Shown here piece after piece: positions 14,090-21,253 of a stretch of 27,390 nucleotides of DNA (its first letter is position 1; the number at the start of each line of letters is the position of its first letter). The notes under the pieces were generated by a model. The model was not told the DNA's origin, did no database searches, and worked only from the letters and a program-made list of their open reading frames with translations. The stretch is from an uncultured Oscillospiraceae bacterium (GTDB taxonomy: Bacteria; Bacillota; Clostridia; Oscillospirales; Ruminococcaceae). Both the position numbers and the translations under genes were made by a program. The stretch covers positions 1 through 27,390 of the forward strand of contig CAJTVI010000032.1 in assembly GCA_910579545.1 (NCBI GenBank), read 5' to 3'.

Positions 14090-14300
14090 AGAAGACGTTA
14101 TCGAAGTGGAAGGCATCGTCGTGGAGGCGCTGCCCAACGCGACCTTCCGGGTCGAGCTGGCCAACGGGCACAAGCTGCTGGCCCACATCTCCGGCAAGCT
14201 GCGCACCAACTTTATCCGCATCCTCCCCGGAGACAAGGTCACCCTGGAAATGTCACCCTACGATCTCACCAAGGGCCGCATCACCTGGCGCTCCAAATAA
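14082..14300 (+). CDS. infA: Translation initiation factor IF-1
   Basis: This 72-residue S1/OB-fold protein reads (M)SKEDVIEVEGIVVEALPNA, then FRVELANGHKLLAHISGKLR, and ends LTKGRITWRSK, a complete IF-1. It occupies the 30S A site during initiation. The start is TTG at 14082, chosen because AAGGAGGG (14068-14075) is properly spaced and the resulting length equals E. coli IF-1. The gene overlaps the end of the KOW gene by 8 nt in another frame. Confidence 0.96.
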   Translation: MSKEDVIEVEGIVVEALPNATFRVELANGHKLLAHISGKLRTNFIRILPGDKVTLEMSPYDLTKGRITWRSK

Positions 14301-14370
14301 GCGCCCGGGGCGGCCAAACGCCACCAGGGGCAGGCCCCCGGCCCGCCCTGTTAAAAGGAGGTTCATCAGC

Positions 14371-14484
14371 ATGAAGGTCAAACCTTCGGTCAAACCCATC
14401 TGCGAAAAGTGCAAGGTCATCAAGCGCAAGGGCCGCGTGATGGTCATCTGCGAAAACCCCAAGCATAAGCAGCGTCAGGGCTAA
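14371..14484 (+). CDS. rpmJ: 50S ribosomal protein L36
   Basis: This is a 37-residue protein. It reads MKVKPSVKPICEKCKVIKRK and continues to a C-terminal PKHKQRQG. The zinc ligands Cys11, Cys14, Cys27 and His32 are all present, so this is the zinc-binding form. L36 is a small late-assembly protein of the 50S. AAAAGGAGG lies about 8 nt before the ATG. It follows infA by 70 nt, the normal order. Confidence 0.97.
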   Translation: MKVKPSVKPICEKCKVIKRKGRVMVICENPKHKQRQG

Positions 14485-14488
14485 AAAA

Positions 14489-14541
14489 GCCGCCGCGCCG
14501 CCAACACCCGCCCCGGTACGCCGCGGCAGGCGGGGCGCGGC
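14489..14541 (+). other. GC-rich hairpin in the rpmJ-rpsM spacer
   Basis: GCCGCGCCGCC (14492-14502) pairs with GGC-GG-GGCGCGGC (14529-14541, GG bulged). There is no U-tract after it. The rest of the 153-nt spacer up to rpsM shows no gene or clear promoter. It could mark the spc-alpha boundary by processing or attenuation, which is inference. Confidence 0.4.
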
Positions 14542-14637
14542 AGCTGCCCAAAACGCCAGGGGGCCAAGTGCGTAGATTCCCGGCGCAGGCCCCGACACAG
14601 GACATGGGATGTACTCATTCAGGAGGTTTTTTGAAGT

Positions 14638-15009
14638 ATGGCACGTATTGCCGGCGTTGACCTGCCCCGCGAAAAGCGCGTGGAAGTAGGCCTGACCTAT
14701 ATCTATGGCATTGGTCCCAGCACCGCCAAAAAGATCCTTGCAGGCACCGGGATCGACCCCGATACCCGGGTCAAGGACCTGACCCACGACCAGGAGGGCC
14801 TTATCCGCGATTACATCGACAAGAACAACGTCATCGTGGAGGGCGATCTGCGCCGCAACGTGGCGCTGGACATCAAGCGCCTTGTCGAGATCCAGTGCTA
14901 CCGGGGCGTGCGCCACCGCAAGGGCCTGCCGGTCCGCGGCCAGCGCACCAAGACCAACGCCCGCACCCGCAAGGGCCCGAAGCGCACGGTCGCCAACAAG
15001 AAGAAATAA
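14638..15009 (+). CDS. rpsM: 30S ribosomal protein S13
   Basis: This 123-residue protein begins MARIAGVDLPREKRVEVGLT, contains IYGIGPSTAKKIL (helix-hairpin-helix-like), and ends with the basic tail RGQRTKTNARTRKGPKR that reaches P-site tRNA. S13 forms bridges with L5 in the 50S. CAGGAGG lies about 11 nt before the ATG. It is the first gene of the alpha group, and rpsK follows after 18 nt. Confidence 0.98.
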   Translation: MARIAGVDLPREKRVEVGLTYIYGIGPSTAKKILAGTGIDPDTRVKDLTHDQEGLIRDYIDKNNVIVEGDLRRNVALDIKRLVEIQCYRGVRHRKGLPVRGQRTKTNARTRKGPKRTVANKKK

Positions 15010-15027
15010 GCAGGAGGAGGAAAACAT

Positions 15028-15435
15028 ATGGCCACAAAAGCTGCTGCTAAAAAGGGCGCCGTGCGTCCCAAGCGCCGCGAGCGCAAAAATGTCGAGCGCG
15101 GCGCCGCGCACATCCAAAGCACCTTTAACAATACCATCGTTACCATTACCGATACCCAGGGCAACACCATCTCCTGGGCCAGCTCGGGCGGGCTGAACTT
15201 CCGCGGCTCCCGCAAGAGCACCCCGTTTGCCGCCCAGTCCGCCGCCGAAACCGCCGCCCGCGCCGCCATGGAGCACGGCATGAAGTCGGTGGAGGTGTAT
15301 GTCAAGGGCCCGGGCGCCGGCCGCGAGGCGGCCATCCGCGCGCTGCAGGCCACCGGCCTCGAGGTCAACATGATCAAGGACGTGACCCCGGTGCCCCACA
15401 ACGGCTGCCGCCCTCCCAAGCGCCGCCGCATCTGA
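15028..15435 (+). CDS. rpsK: 30S ribosomal protein S11
   Basis: This 135-residue protein has HIQSTFNNTIVTITDTQGN, ASSGGLNFRGSRKSTPFAAQ, and the C-terminal TPVPHNGCRPPKRRRI, all diagnostic of S11. It lies on the 30S platform and shapes the E site with S7. The N-terminus is a short Ala/Lys-rich tail (ATKAAAKKGAVRPKRRERK) like that of many Clostridia. AGGAGGAGG precedes the ATG. Confidence 0.98.
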   Translation: MATKAAAKKGAVRPKRRERKNVERGAAHIQSTFNNTIVTITDTQGNTISWASSGGLNFRGSRKSTPFAAQSAAETAARAAMEHGMKSVEVYVKGPGAGREAAIRALQATGLEVNMIKDVTPVPHNGCRPPKRRRI

Positions 15436-15456
15436 TGAAAGGAGGAAACCACACTT

Positions 15457-16065
15457 ATGGCTAAAAATTCTCAGCCGATCGCAAAGCGCTGCAAAGCCCT
15501 GGGCATTTCTCCTGCTGTGATGGGCTACGCTAAAAAAACCACCACCCGCAACGCCAGCACGGGCAACTTCCGCAAAAAGCAGTCGGAGTACGCGCTGCAG
15601 CTGAAAGAGAAGCAGAAGATGAAGTTCATCTACGGCGTGCTGGAGCGCCAGTTCCATGGGTATTACGAGGAGGCGGCCCGCCATCCCGGCATCACCGGCT
15701 CGAACCTCATCGAGCTGCTCGAGCGCCGGCTGGACAACGTGGTCTTCCGCCTGGGCTACGCCCAGACTCGCCGCGACGCCCGCCAGCTGGTCAACCATGC
15801 CCACTTTACGGTCAACGGCAAAAAGGTCAACATCCCCTCCTACCGGGTCAAGGCCGGCGACGTTATCGAGGTGCGGGAGCGCAGCCGCCAGAGCGAAAAG
15901 TTCGCCAAGCTCACCGCCGCCGACGCGCCGCTGGTAACCCTGCCTGGGTGGCTGGCCCGGGACGCGCAGAACCCCCTCAAGGGCACCGTGGAGCGTCTGC
16001 CCGAGCGCAGCGACCTGGACTTCGAGGTCCAGGAGCATCTCATCGTCGAGCTGTACTCCAAGTAA
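15457..16065 (+). CDS. rpsD: 30S ribosomal protein S4
   Basis: This 202-residue protein contains the S4 RNA-binding module: LLERRLDNVVFRLGYAQTRR followed by ARQLVNHAHFTVNGKKVNIP. S4 nucleates 30S assembly on the 16S 5' domain and contributes to decoding accuracy. The N-terminal segment lacks a zinc-binding cysteine set. Placement between rpsK and rpoA matches many Clostridia and proteobacteria but not B. subtilis, where rpsD lies elsewhere. AAAGGAGG lies upstream of the ATG. Confidence 0.98.
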   Translation: MAKNSQPIAKRCKALGISPAVMGYAKKTTTRNASTGNFRKKQSEYALQLKEKQKMKFIYGVLERQFHGYYEEAARHPGITGSNLIELLERRLDNVVFRLGYAQTRRDARQLVNHAHFTVNGKKVNIPSYRVKAGDVIEVRERSRQSEKFAKLTAADAPLVTLPGWLARDAQNPLKGTVERLPERSDLDFEVQEHLIVELYSK

Positions 16066-16095
16066 CCGGCAAGGCGTAGGGAACGCGAACAACCT

Positions 16096-16118
16096 GGCCG
16101 GCCGCGGGGCGGCCGGCC
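16096..16118 (+). other. Perfect 10-bp hairpin before rpoA
   Basis: GGCCGGCCGC (16096-16105) and GCGGCCGGCC (16109-16118) form a perfect stem around GGG. It ends a few bases before the rpoA ribosome binding site AGGAGGG and is not followed by a U-tract. It may tune RNA polymerase alpha expression relative to rpsD by processing or by limiting access, which is inference. Confidence 0.5.
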
Positions 16119-16139
16119 TATCCAGGAGGGTTTTTGAAT

Positions 16140-17096
16140 ATGATGGAAATCGAGCGACCCAAGATCGATACCGCGAGCCTTTCGCCGGACGGCCGCTACG
16201 GCAAGTTTGTCGTGGAGCCGCTGGAGCGTGGGTTTGGTACCACCTTGGGCAACAGCCTGCGGCGTGTTTTGCTCTCATCGCTTCCCGGCGTTGCGGTTAC
16301 CAGCGTAAAGATCGACGGCGTTGTGCACGAGTTTGCCACGGTCGAGGGGGTCAAGGAGGACGTCACCGAGATCGTGCTCAACCTCAAGGGCATTGCCGCA
16401 AAGCTCTATTCCGACGGGCCCAAAACCGTGCGCATCGAGGCCACGGGCGAGGGCGAGGTGACCGCCGGCAGCATCAAGCCCAGCGATGAGATCGAGATCT
16501 TAAATCCCGATTGGCATATCGCTACCCTGGCCGAGGGGGGCAAGCTCGTGATGGAGCTCACCTTCGACAAGGGCCGCGGCTATGTGCCGGCCGAGCGCAA
16601 CAAGCAGGCTGTGATGGAAAAGAGCGACATCAACACGCTTCCCATCGACAGCATCTATACCCCCGTTTTAAAGGTAAACTACACCGTAGAAAATACCCGC
16701 GTGGGCCAGATCACCGACTATGACAAGCTTACCATCGAGGTCTGGACCGACGGCACCATCTCGGCGCTGGAGGCGGTAAGCCTTGCGGCGCGGGTGCTCA
16801 CCGAGCACCTCAACCTCTTCGCCAACCTCTCGGAGGAGACCCAGGGCGCCGAGATCATGGTGGAAAAGGACGACAAGGGCAAGGAAAAGGCCCTCGAGAT
16901 GACCATTGAGGAGCTGGACCTCTCGGTGCGCTCCTTCAACTGCCTCAAGCGCGCGGGCATCAATACGGTAGAGGACCTCATCAACAAGTCGGAGGACGAG
17001 ATGATGAAGGTGCGCAACCTCGGGCGCAAGAGCCTGGAAGAGGTGATGGCAAAGCTGGATTCCCTGGGCTTTACCCTCACCAAGGAGGACGAGTAA
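16140..17096 (+). CDS. rpoA: RNA polymerase subunit alpha
   Basis: This 318-residue protein has the N-terminal dimerisation domain (GKFVVEPLERGFGTTLGNSL, RRVLLSSLPG) and the C-terminal DNA- and activator-binding domain (LDLSVRSFNCLKRAGINTVE, LGRKSLEEV). The two are joined by an acidic/lysine-rich linker (EKDDKGKEKALE). The start at 16140 is chosen because AGGAGGG (16124-16130) is spaced 9 nt before it. The upstream in-frame TTG at 16134 is only 3 nt from that site. Confidence 0.98.
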   Translation: MMEIERPKIDTASLSPDGRYGKFVVEPLERGFGTTLGNSLRRVLLSSLPGVAVTSVKIDGVVHEFATVEGVKEDVTEIVLNLKGIAAKLYSDGPKTVRIEATGEGEVTAGSIKPSDEIEILNPDWHIATLAEGGKLVMELTFDKGRGYVPAERNKQAVMEKSDINTLPIDSIYTPVLKVNYTVENTRVGQITDYDKLTIEVWTDGTISALEAVSLAARVLTEHLNLFANLSEETQGAEIMVEKDDKGKEKALEMTIEELDLSVRSFNCLKRAGINTVEDLINKSEDEMMKVRNLGRKSLEEVMAKLDSLGFTLTKEDE

Positions 17097-17160
17097 GGTC
17101 CATAGGATCCCCGGCCCCCCTGCGCGGGCCGGCCATTAGACTGCAAAGGAGTGAAACGGG

Positions 17161-17502
17161 ATGCCCGGTACACGGAAACTCGGCAGGTTCAGCGACCATC
17201 GCAGCGCCATGCTGCGGGCCATGGTGACCTACCTGTTTGAAAACGGCAAGATCGAAACCACCGTCACCCGTGCCAAGGAAGTGCGTTCCATGGCCGAAAA
17301 AATGGTGACCCTTGGCAAGCGGGAGGACCTGCACGCAAAGCGCCAGGTCTTTGGCTACATCACCAAGGAAACGGTGGCCAAAAAGGTCATCGACGAGTAC
17401 GGCCCCAAGTATGCCGACCGGCAGGGCGGCTACACCCGCATCGTCAAAACCGGCGCGCGCCGCGGCGACGCTGCCGAGATGGCCATCATCGAGCTGGTAT
17501 AA
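17161..17502 (+). CDS. rplQ: 50S ribosomal protein L17
   Basis: This 113-residue protein begins MPGTRKLGRFSDHRSAMLRA and continues with the L17 pattern to a C-terminal GGYTRIVKTGARRGDAAEMA. L17 lies near the exit tunnel on the 50S. AAAGGAG precedes the ATG. It is the last gene of the supercluster, with a strong intrinsic terminator beginning 13 nt after its stop. Confidence 0.98.
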   Translation: MPGTRKLGRFSDHRSAMLRAMVTYLFENGKIETTVTRAKEVRSMAEKMVTLGKREDLHAKRQVFGYITKETVAKKVIDEYGPKYADRQGGYTRIVKTGARRGDAAEMAIIELV

Positions 17503-17515
17503 AGCCTGCATGCCT

Positions 17516-17557
17516 CCCCCGCCCGGAGCAAAGCTCCGGGCGGGGGCTGTTTGTTTT
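17516..17557 (+). terminator. Intrinsic terminator of the ribosomal protein supercluster
   Basis: A perfect 14-bp stem, CCCCCGCCCGGAGC (17516-17529) with its complement (17533-17546) around an AAA loop, is followed by CTGTTTGTTTT. It is the first structure in the cluster with both a strong stem and a U-rich tail, and so marks the likely end of the S10-spc-alpha transcript. Confidence 0.93.
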
Positions 17558-17649
17558 GCCGCGGCTTGGCAAAAGCACCATGCCGCCCCGCAAAAAAGGG
17601 CGCAAAATGTACAGAAGCAATAAAAAACGGCGCAGGATGGGCAGCCTTC

Positions 17650-17679
17650 TTGTAGAGGTTTGCCCTTTTATGGTAAAAT
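17650..17679 (+). promoter_or_regulatory. Probable promoter of the PRPP synthetase gene
   Basis: TTGTAG (17650-17655) and TAAAAT (17674-17679) are 18 bp apart, about 90 bp before the gene start and after the rplQ terminator. The gap from 17503 to 17767 otherwise shows only the terminator and an A/G-rich stretch. Confidence 0.55.
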
Positions 17680-17767
17680 CAAGGCAGAAGGAAAAAGAAG
17701 CGGGCGGGGCCTTCCCGGCCCGCAAAAAGGGCAAGGCGGGGCCGAAAGGCGGAAGGAGAGGGTACCA

Positions 17768-18910
17768 ATGGCACAGGCAAAGGACTTTTTCAACCCCGAG
17801 ATCAGCGTGGCGGAACTTCGGCTGATCGCGGCGCCGGGCGCGGAGGAGCTGGCGGCCAAGATCGATTATCACCTGCTGCGCTGGGCGGCCGAGGTGGGGG
17901 ACACCGGGCGCAAGACCTTTATCTCCCCCAGCGACTGCCCGCGGTTCCAGTCCGGCGACGCCAAGGGCATCATTTACGACACGGTGCGGGGGGACGACCT
18001 CTTCTTTTTGGTGGATCCCGGCAACTACAGCGTCACCTACACCCTGTTCGGGTACGAAAACCACATGTCGCCCGACGACCATTACGCCAACCTCAAGCGG
18101 CTGATCCAGGCGGCGGCCGGCAAGGGGCACCGCATCACGGTCATCATGCCCAACCTGTACGGGGGCCGGCAGCACCGGCGTTCCTCCCGCGAAAGCCTGG
18201 ACTGCGCGGTGGCCCTGCAGGAGCTGCAGGCCATGGGGGTCACCAACATCATCACCTTTGACGCCCACGACCCGCGGCTGCAAAACGCGGTGCCGCTGCT
18301 CAGCTTCGACAACGTCATGCCCACCTACCAGGTGCTCAAGACCCTTCTGCGCCGCATCCCGGACCTGCATCTCGACCCGGAGCATTTCATGGTCATCAGC
18401 CCGGACGAGGGCGCGCTGGACCGCAATATGTACTATTCCAGCGTGCTGGGGGTCAACCTGGGCATGTTCTACAAGCGCCGGGACTACTCCCGCATGGTCA
18501 ACGGCCGCAACCCCATCGTGGCCCACGAGTACTTAGGCGAGAGCGTCGAGGGCAAAACCGTCTTTATCTCGGACGACATCATCTCCTCGGGCGATTCCAT
18601 GCTGGACATCGCCTACGAGATGAAAAAGCGCGGGGCCAAGCGGGTCATTGCCAACGCCACCTACCCGCTCTTTACCAGCGGGCTGTCCGCCTTCGACAAG
18701 GCCTATGCCGAGGGGGTCATCACGGCCGTCTTCAGCACCAACCTCACCTACCGCACCCCCGAGCTCTTAAAGCGGGAGTGGTTCTGCGAGGTGGACGTCT
18801 CCAAGTACATCGCCTATTTCATTGCCGCCATCAACCACGACCTCAGCGTCGGCAGCATCATCGACCCCCACCAAAAGATCCAGCAGCTGCTCAAAAAGCA
18901 GGGGCGGTAA
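17768..18910 (+). CDS. prs: Ribose-phosphate pyrophosphokinase (PRPP synthetase), long clostridial form
   Basis: This 380-residue enzyme would make phosphoribosyl pyrophosphate from ribose 5-phosphate and ATP, feeding nucleotide, histidine and tryptophan synthesis. Visible motifs are MPNLYGGRQHRRSS (about 128-141), FDAHDPRLQNAV (164-175), VISPDEGALDRN (209-220) and the PRPP-binding loop ISDDIISSGDSML (267-279). It is about 60 residues longer than the classical enzyme (about 315) and has a divergent N-terminal half. This form is common in Clostridia, often beside a standard prs elsewhere. The start at 17768 follows AAGGAGAG. The frame extends 108 nt upstream but without a good site. Confidence 0.9.
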   Translation: MAQAKDFFNPEISVAELRLIAAPGAEELAAKIDYHLLRWAAEVGDTGRKTFISPSDCPRFQSGDAKGIIYDTVRGDDLFFLVDPGNYSVTYTLFGYENHMSPDDHYANLKRLIQAAAGKGHRITVIMPNLYGGRQHRRSSRESLDCAVALQELQAMGVTNIITFDAHDPRLQNAVPLLSFDNVMPTYQVLKTLLRRIPDLHLDPEHFMVISPDEGALDRNMYYSSVLGVNLGMFYKRRDYSRMVNGRNPIVAHEYLGESVEGKTVFISDDIISSGDSMLDIAYEMKKRGAKRVIANATYPLFTSGLSAFDKAYAEGVITAVFSTNLTYRTPELLKREWFCEVDVSKYIAYFIAAINHDLSVGSIIDPHQKIQQLLKKQGR

Positions 18911-18937
18911 AAGGCCGATCCAGGGTAAAAGGCTGAT

Positions 18938-18994
18938 CCAGGGGGGCACACCCCCCTGGACCCCCATTCTGCCCCATGCAAAAATGCATGGGGC
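18938..18994 (+). repeat. Double-hairpin intergenic module, copy 2
   Basis: The first hairpin is CCAGGGGGG-CACA-CCCCCCTGG (18938-18959). It is followed by ACCCCCATTCT and a second perfect hairpin, GCCCCATGCA (18971-18980) with TGCATGGGGC (18985-18994). The linker CCCCCATT(C/A)TGCC is shared with copy 1 on the opposite strand at 619-673. It lies right after prs, and its second hairpin also serves as a plausible terminator. Confidence 0.7.
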
Positions 18995-19000
18995 CGTTTT
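18971..19000 (+). terminator. Probable prs terminator
   Basis: A perfect 10-bp stem, GCCCCATGCA / TGCATGGGGC around AAAA, is followed by CGTTTT. The U-tail is short, so efficiency is uncertain. It overlaps the second hairpin of the dispersed double-hairpin module. Confidence 0.6.
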
Positions 19001-19029
19001 GGGTAAAAAAACGGCAGGGGGTCGAGCGG

Positions 19030-19794
19030 ATGAAGCGGGAGCCGAGGCGCGGCGGAATGGGCCAAAGGGAGCCAGCGGGGCAGGCTGAACGTCCGCCCCG
19101 AAGCAAAAAACAGGTTCAGGCTATGCTTTTTGCGGGTACAGCCCTGTTTGCGCTGGGAATGTTGTGCCTGCTGGTCCCGGCATTTCTGGACGGCATAAAT
19201 GGGCAAAAGGTTTGGCTGGTTATTGCCCTCTTTGTGGCTTTGATGGCCGCGGCGCTGGTGGTCTGGTTCCGGGTTTTGCCGGACGCCATGGTTCTGGAGT
19301 ATGAGGCAAAACGCCAAAAGCTTGGCAAAGCGCCCCTTTCAACCCTGCCCAATGCCCAAAAGGCACATATACAGCAGCTTTTGGTGCGGCTGGGGTTTGA
19401 GGAAACCCCCTCCGGGCTGTATCGCAAAAGGCATCCCTCCGGCCTGAAGGACGCCTTCTGGTACTATGTTGCCCTGGCCGACAGCACCGTGCTCACCGAT
19501 ACCAGCGACGCCCTTCTCAGCCAGATGGAAGCAGACCATGGCCGGCCGGAACGGGCCTGCCTGATCGCCTTTTTGTACAAAACCGGCATCACCGGGGAAG
19601 ACCGGCAGACGCTGCGGACGATGGCCTGCTCCCTGCTCTCGCTGGAGCGCACTCTCGGCGGCCTGGCCGGGTTCAACATTTTTTTGCCGGTGCTGGCGGA
19701 CGCCATGACCGGGCAGGGCTGCTATCTCGACCAGCCCAAAGGGATCACCCTGTATGCCTACGGCTGCCGCTTTCTCAAAAAGTATCTGCAATAA
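19030..19794 (+). CDS. Hypothetical protein with two membrane segments and a soluble C-terminal domain
   Basis: This 254-residue protein belongs to no family I recognise. A basic N-terminus (about 30 residues) is followed by two hydrophobic segments, about 31-52 (LFAGTALFALGMLCLLVPAF) and 58-79 (WLVIALFVALMAAALVVWF). A soluble domain of about 170 residues follows, with SGLYRKRHPSGLKDAFWYYV and a C-terminal GITLYAYGCRFLKKYLQ. The topology suggests a membrane-anchored cytoplasmic domain. The start at 19030 is preferred because AGGGGG lies 8 nt before it. The frame is open up to 18976, inside the terminator hairpin. No promoter is evident. Codon use looks less GC-biased than in its neighbours, which may hint at later acquisition. 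Confidence 0.7.
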   Translation: MKREPRRGGMGQREPAGQAERPPRSKKQVQAMLFAGTALFALGMLCLLVPAFLDGINGQKVWLVIALFVALMAAALVVWFRVLPDAMVLEYEAKRQKLGKAPLSTLPNAQKAHIQQLLVRLGFEETPSGLYRKRHPSGLKDAFWYYVALADSTVLTDTSDALLSQMEADHGRPERACLIAFLYKTGITGEDRQTLRTMACSLLSLERTLGGLAGFNIFLPVLADAMTGQGCYLDQPKGITLYAYGCRFLKKYLQ

Positions 19795-19848
19795 GCCCCG
19801 CGCTCTTCCCATCCCATTTGGGTATACCGGGGGATGCGTTCCAGGCAT

Positions 19849-19877
19849 TTGACTTTTTGCCGCCGTGCCCGTACAAT
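19849..19877 (+). promoter_or_regulatory. Strong SigA-type promoter of the DUF362 gene
   Basis: TTGACT (19849-19854) and TACAAT (19872-19877) are separated by 17 bp, close to consensus. Transcription would begin near 19884, giving a leader of about 95 nt. This suggests sustained expression of the downstream gene as its own unit. Confidence 0.8.
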
Positions 19878-19977
19878 ACTTTTTGTAAGGACGATCGGTT
19901 TTGAACAACCGGCCTGCCGCGGCACGGCCCGGTATCGGGGTGCTTCCCCCAAAAATGCGAAAAAGGAGAAAAACAGC

Positions 19978-20862
19978 ATGCAAAAGCCAAAGGTTTACTT
20001 TACCAAAACCCTCACCCCCGAGGCGGTCATCACCATGTACAAGGCGCTGGGCATCGAGCTGCCGGGCAAGGTGGCGGTCAAGGTGCATTCGGGCGAAGAG
20101 GGCAACCAGAACTTTTTGCGGCCAGCCTTTATGAAGCCGATGGTGGACCTTGTCAAGGGCACGGTGGTGGAGTGCAACACCGCCTATGACGGCGCGCGCA
20201 ACACCACCGCGCGGCACCGCAAGCTGATGGAGGCCCACCAGTGGACCCGCAACTTTACGGTGGACCTGCTGGACGCCGAAGGCCCGGACCTTGAGCTGGC
20301 CATCCCAAACGGCAAGGTGCTCAAGACCAACTTAGTGGGCAAAAACCTCGCAAACTACGATTCGCTGCTGGTGCTCTCCCACTTTAAGGGCCACCCCATG
20401 GGCGGCTTTGGCGGGGCGCTCAAGCAGCTGTCGATCGGCTGCGCCTCCTCGGCCGGCAAGTGCTGGATCCACTCGGGCGGCAAGGTCACCGACCAGAATA
20501 TCTTGTGGGACAACTGCGCCGAACAGCTGGCCTTCTGCGAGGCGATGGCCGACGCCGCCGCCAGCGTGGCGGACTGCTTCAAGGGCAAGGCCGCCTATGT
20601 CAACATGGTCTGCAACCTCTCGGTGGACTGCGACTGCTGCGCCGTGGCCGAGGACCCCTGCATGAAGGACATCGGCATCCTCTCCTCGCTGGATCCGGTG
20701 GCGCTCGACCAGGCCTGCCTCGACCTCATCTACCAGTCAAACGACCCCGGCCGCGCCCACTTCATCGAGCGTGTGGAATCCCGCAAGGGGATCCACACCA
20801 TCGACGCTGCCGCCGCCCTGGGCGTTGGCAGCAAGGAATACGAGCTGGTCAGCCTGGACTAA
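19978..20862 (+). CDS. DUF362-family protein (putative Fe-S-associated, no ferredoxin domain)
   Basis: This 294-residue protein shows the DUF362 pattern: an N-terminal KVAVKVHSGEEGNQNFLRP, ECNTAYDGARNTTARHRKL, then LVLSHFKGHPMGGFGGALKQ, the Cys-containing GCASSAGKCWIHSGG, and VCNLSVDCDCCAVAEDPCM followed by DIGILSSLDPVALDQACLDL. Many relatives (COG2768) carry two added 4Fe-4S ferredoxin motifs in the middle. Here that insert is missing, although clustered cysteines (SVDCDCC) remain. The biochemical role of the family is not established. The start at 19978 follows AAAGGAG; the longer open frame runs back into the promoter. Confidence 0.8.
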   Translation: MQKPKVYFTKTLTPEAVITMYKALGIELPGKVAVKVHSGEEGNQNFLRPAFMKPMVDLVKGTVVECNTAYDGARNTTARHRKLMEAHQWTRNFTVDLLDAEGPDLELAIPNGKVLKTNLVGKNLANYDSLLVLSHFKGHPMGGFGGALKQLSIGCASSAGKCWIHSGGKVTDQNILWDNCAEQLAFCEAMADAAASVADCFKGKAAYVNMVCNLSVDCDCCAVAEDPCMKDIGILSSLDPVALDQACLDLIYQSNDPGRAHFIERVESRKGIHTIDAAAALGVGSKEYELVSLD

Positions 20863-20905
20863 GCCGCCGACAGGTCAGGGCCAATGGCCGACACGTCAAG
20901 GCCAA

Positions 20906-20961
20906 TCTGGGGGCCAACGGCCCCCAGACCCCCTTTACGCCGCACGAACTATCGTGCGGCG
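20906..20961 (+). repeat. Double-hairpin intergenic module, copy 3
   Basis: The first hairpin is TCTGGGGGCC-AAC-GGCCCCCAGA (20906-20928). The linker CCCCCTTTA follows, and then a perfect 10-bp hairpin, CGCCGCACGA-ACTA-TCGTGCGGCG (20938-20961). The architecture is the same as at 18938-18994. It is preceded by two tandem GCCGACA.GTCA.GGCCAAT units (about 20864-20905). Confidence 0.7.
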
Positions 20962-21000
20962 GGGGAAATGAAGATGGGCAAGGCAAGGGTGTCGCCGCCC

Positions 21001-21178
21001 GCTGCCGACACAGGGGCGGGGGCGCAGCCGCAAAGCTTGTGCGCCGCCGGACGCTGCCGACACAGGGGACGGTTCTTTGCGTCGTTCGCCTTGCTGCCGA
21101 CGAAAGTGATTTCAAATTGGCCCCATGTCGTCCGCTGGACCCCATGCCGTCCGCTGCCGAAATGTCGTTCGCTTTGAC
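21001..21178. repeat. GGGGACGGTTCTTT-family dispersed element, copy 2 (opposite orientation)
   Basis: Bases 21053-21102 are nearly the reverse complement of 494-543 (shared GCTGCCGACACAGGGG, ACGGTTCTTT, CGTTCGCCTTGCTGCCGACG). A partial extra GCTGCCGACACAGGGG stands at 21001-21016. Further on, the CCATGTCGTCCGCTG / CCATGCCGTCCGCTG / ATGTCGTTCGCTTTG motifs (about 21123-21175) are three reversed copies of the CAGCGAACGACATGG motif seen at 449-480. The outer palindrome arm of copy 1 is missing here. Confidence 0.7.
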
Positions 21179-21210
21179 GCAGCGTTTCTTAAATCCCAAT
21201 ATGTCAAAAC

Positions 21211-21240
21211 GAGGGTGTCCCGCAGGACGCCCTCATTTTA
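21211..21240. terminator. Bidirectional terminator between convergent genes
   Basis: GAGGGTGTCC (21211-21220) pairs with GGACGCCCTC (21225-21234) around CGCA, with one G-U pair. ATTTTAT follows on the plus strand and GTTTTGAC on the minus strand. It sits between the plus-strand DUF362 gene and the minus-strand lipoprotein gene, so it can stop both. Confidence 0.75.
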
Positions 21241-21253
21241 TATCTTATATCAT

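Noticed and set aside
16134..16139. TTG start for rpoA
   Set aside because: Only 3 nt after AGGAGGG, too close for initiation. The ATG at 16140 has proper spacing.
14281..16278. 665-codon minus-strand frame
   Set aside because: Antisense to rpmJ, rpsM, rpsK, rpsD and the start of rpoA, with no family resemblance. A shadow of GC-rich codons.
17556..17825. Basic 89-codon frame between rplQ and prs
   Set aside because: Starts inside the terminator tail, lacks a ribosome binding site and runs out of frame into prs.
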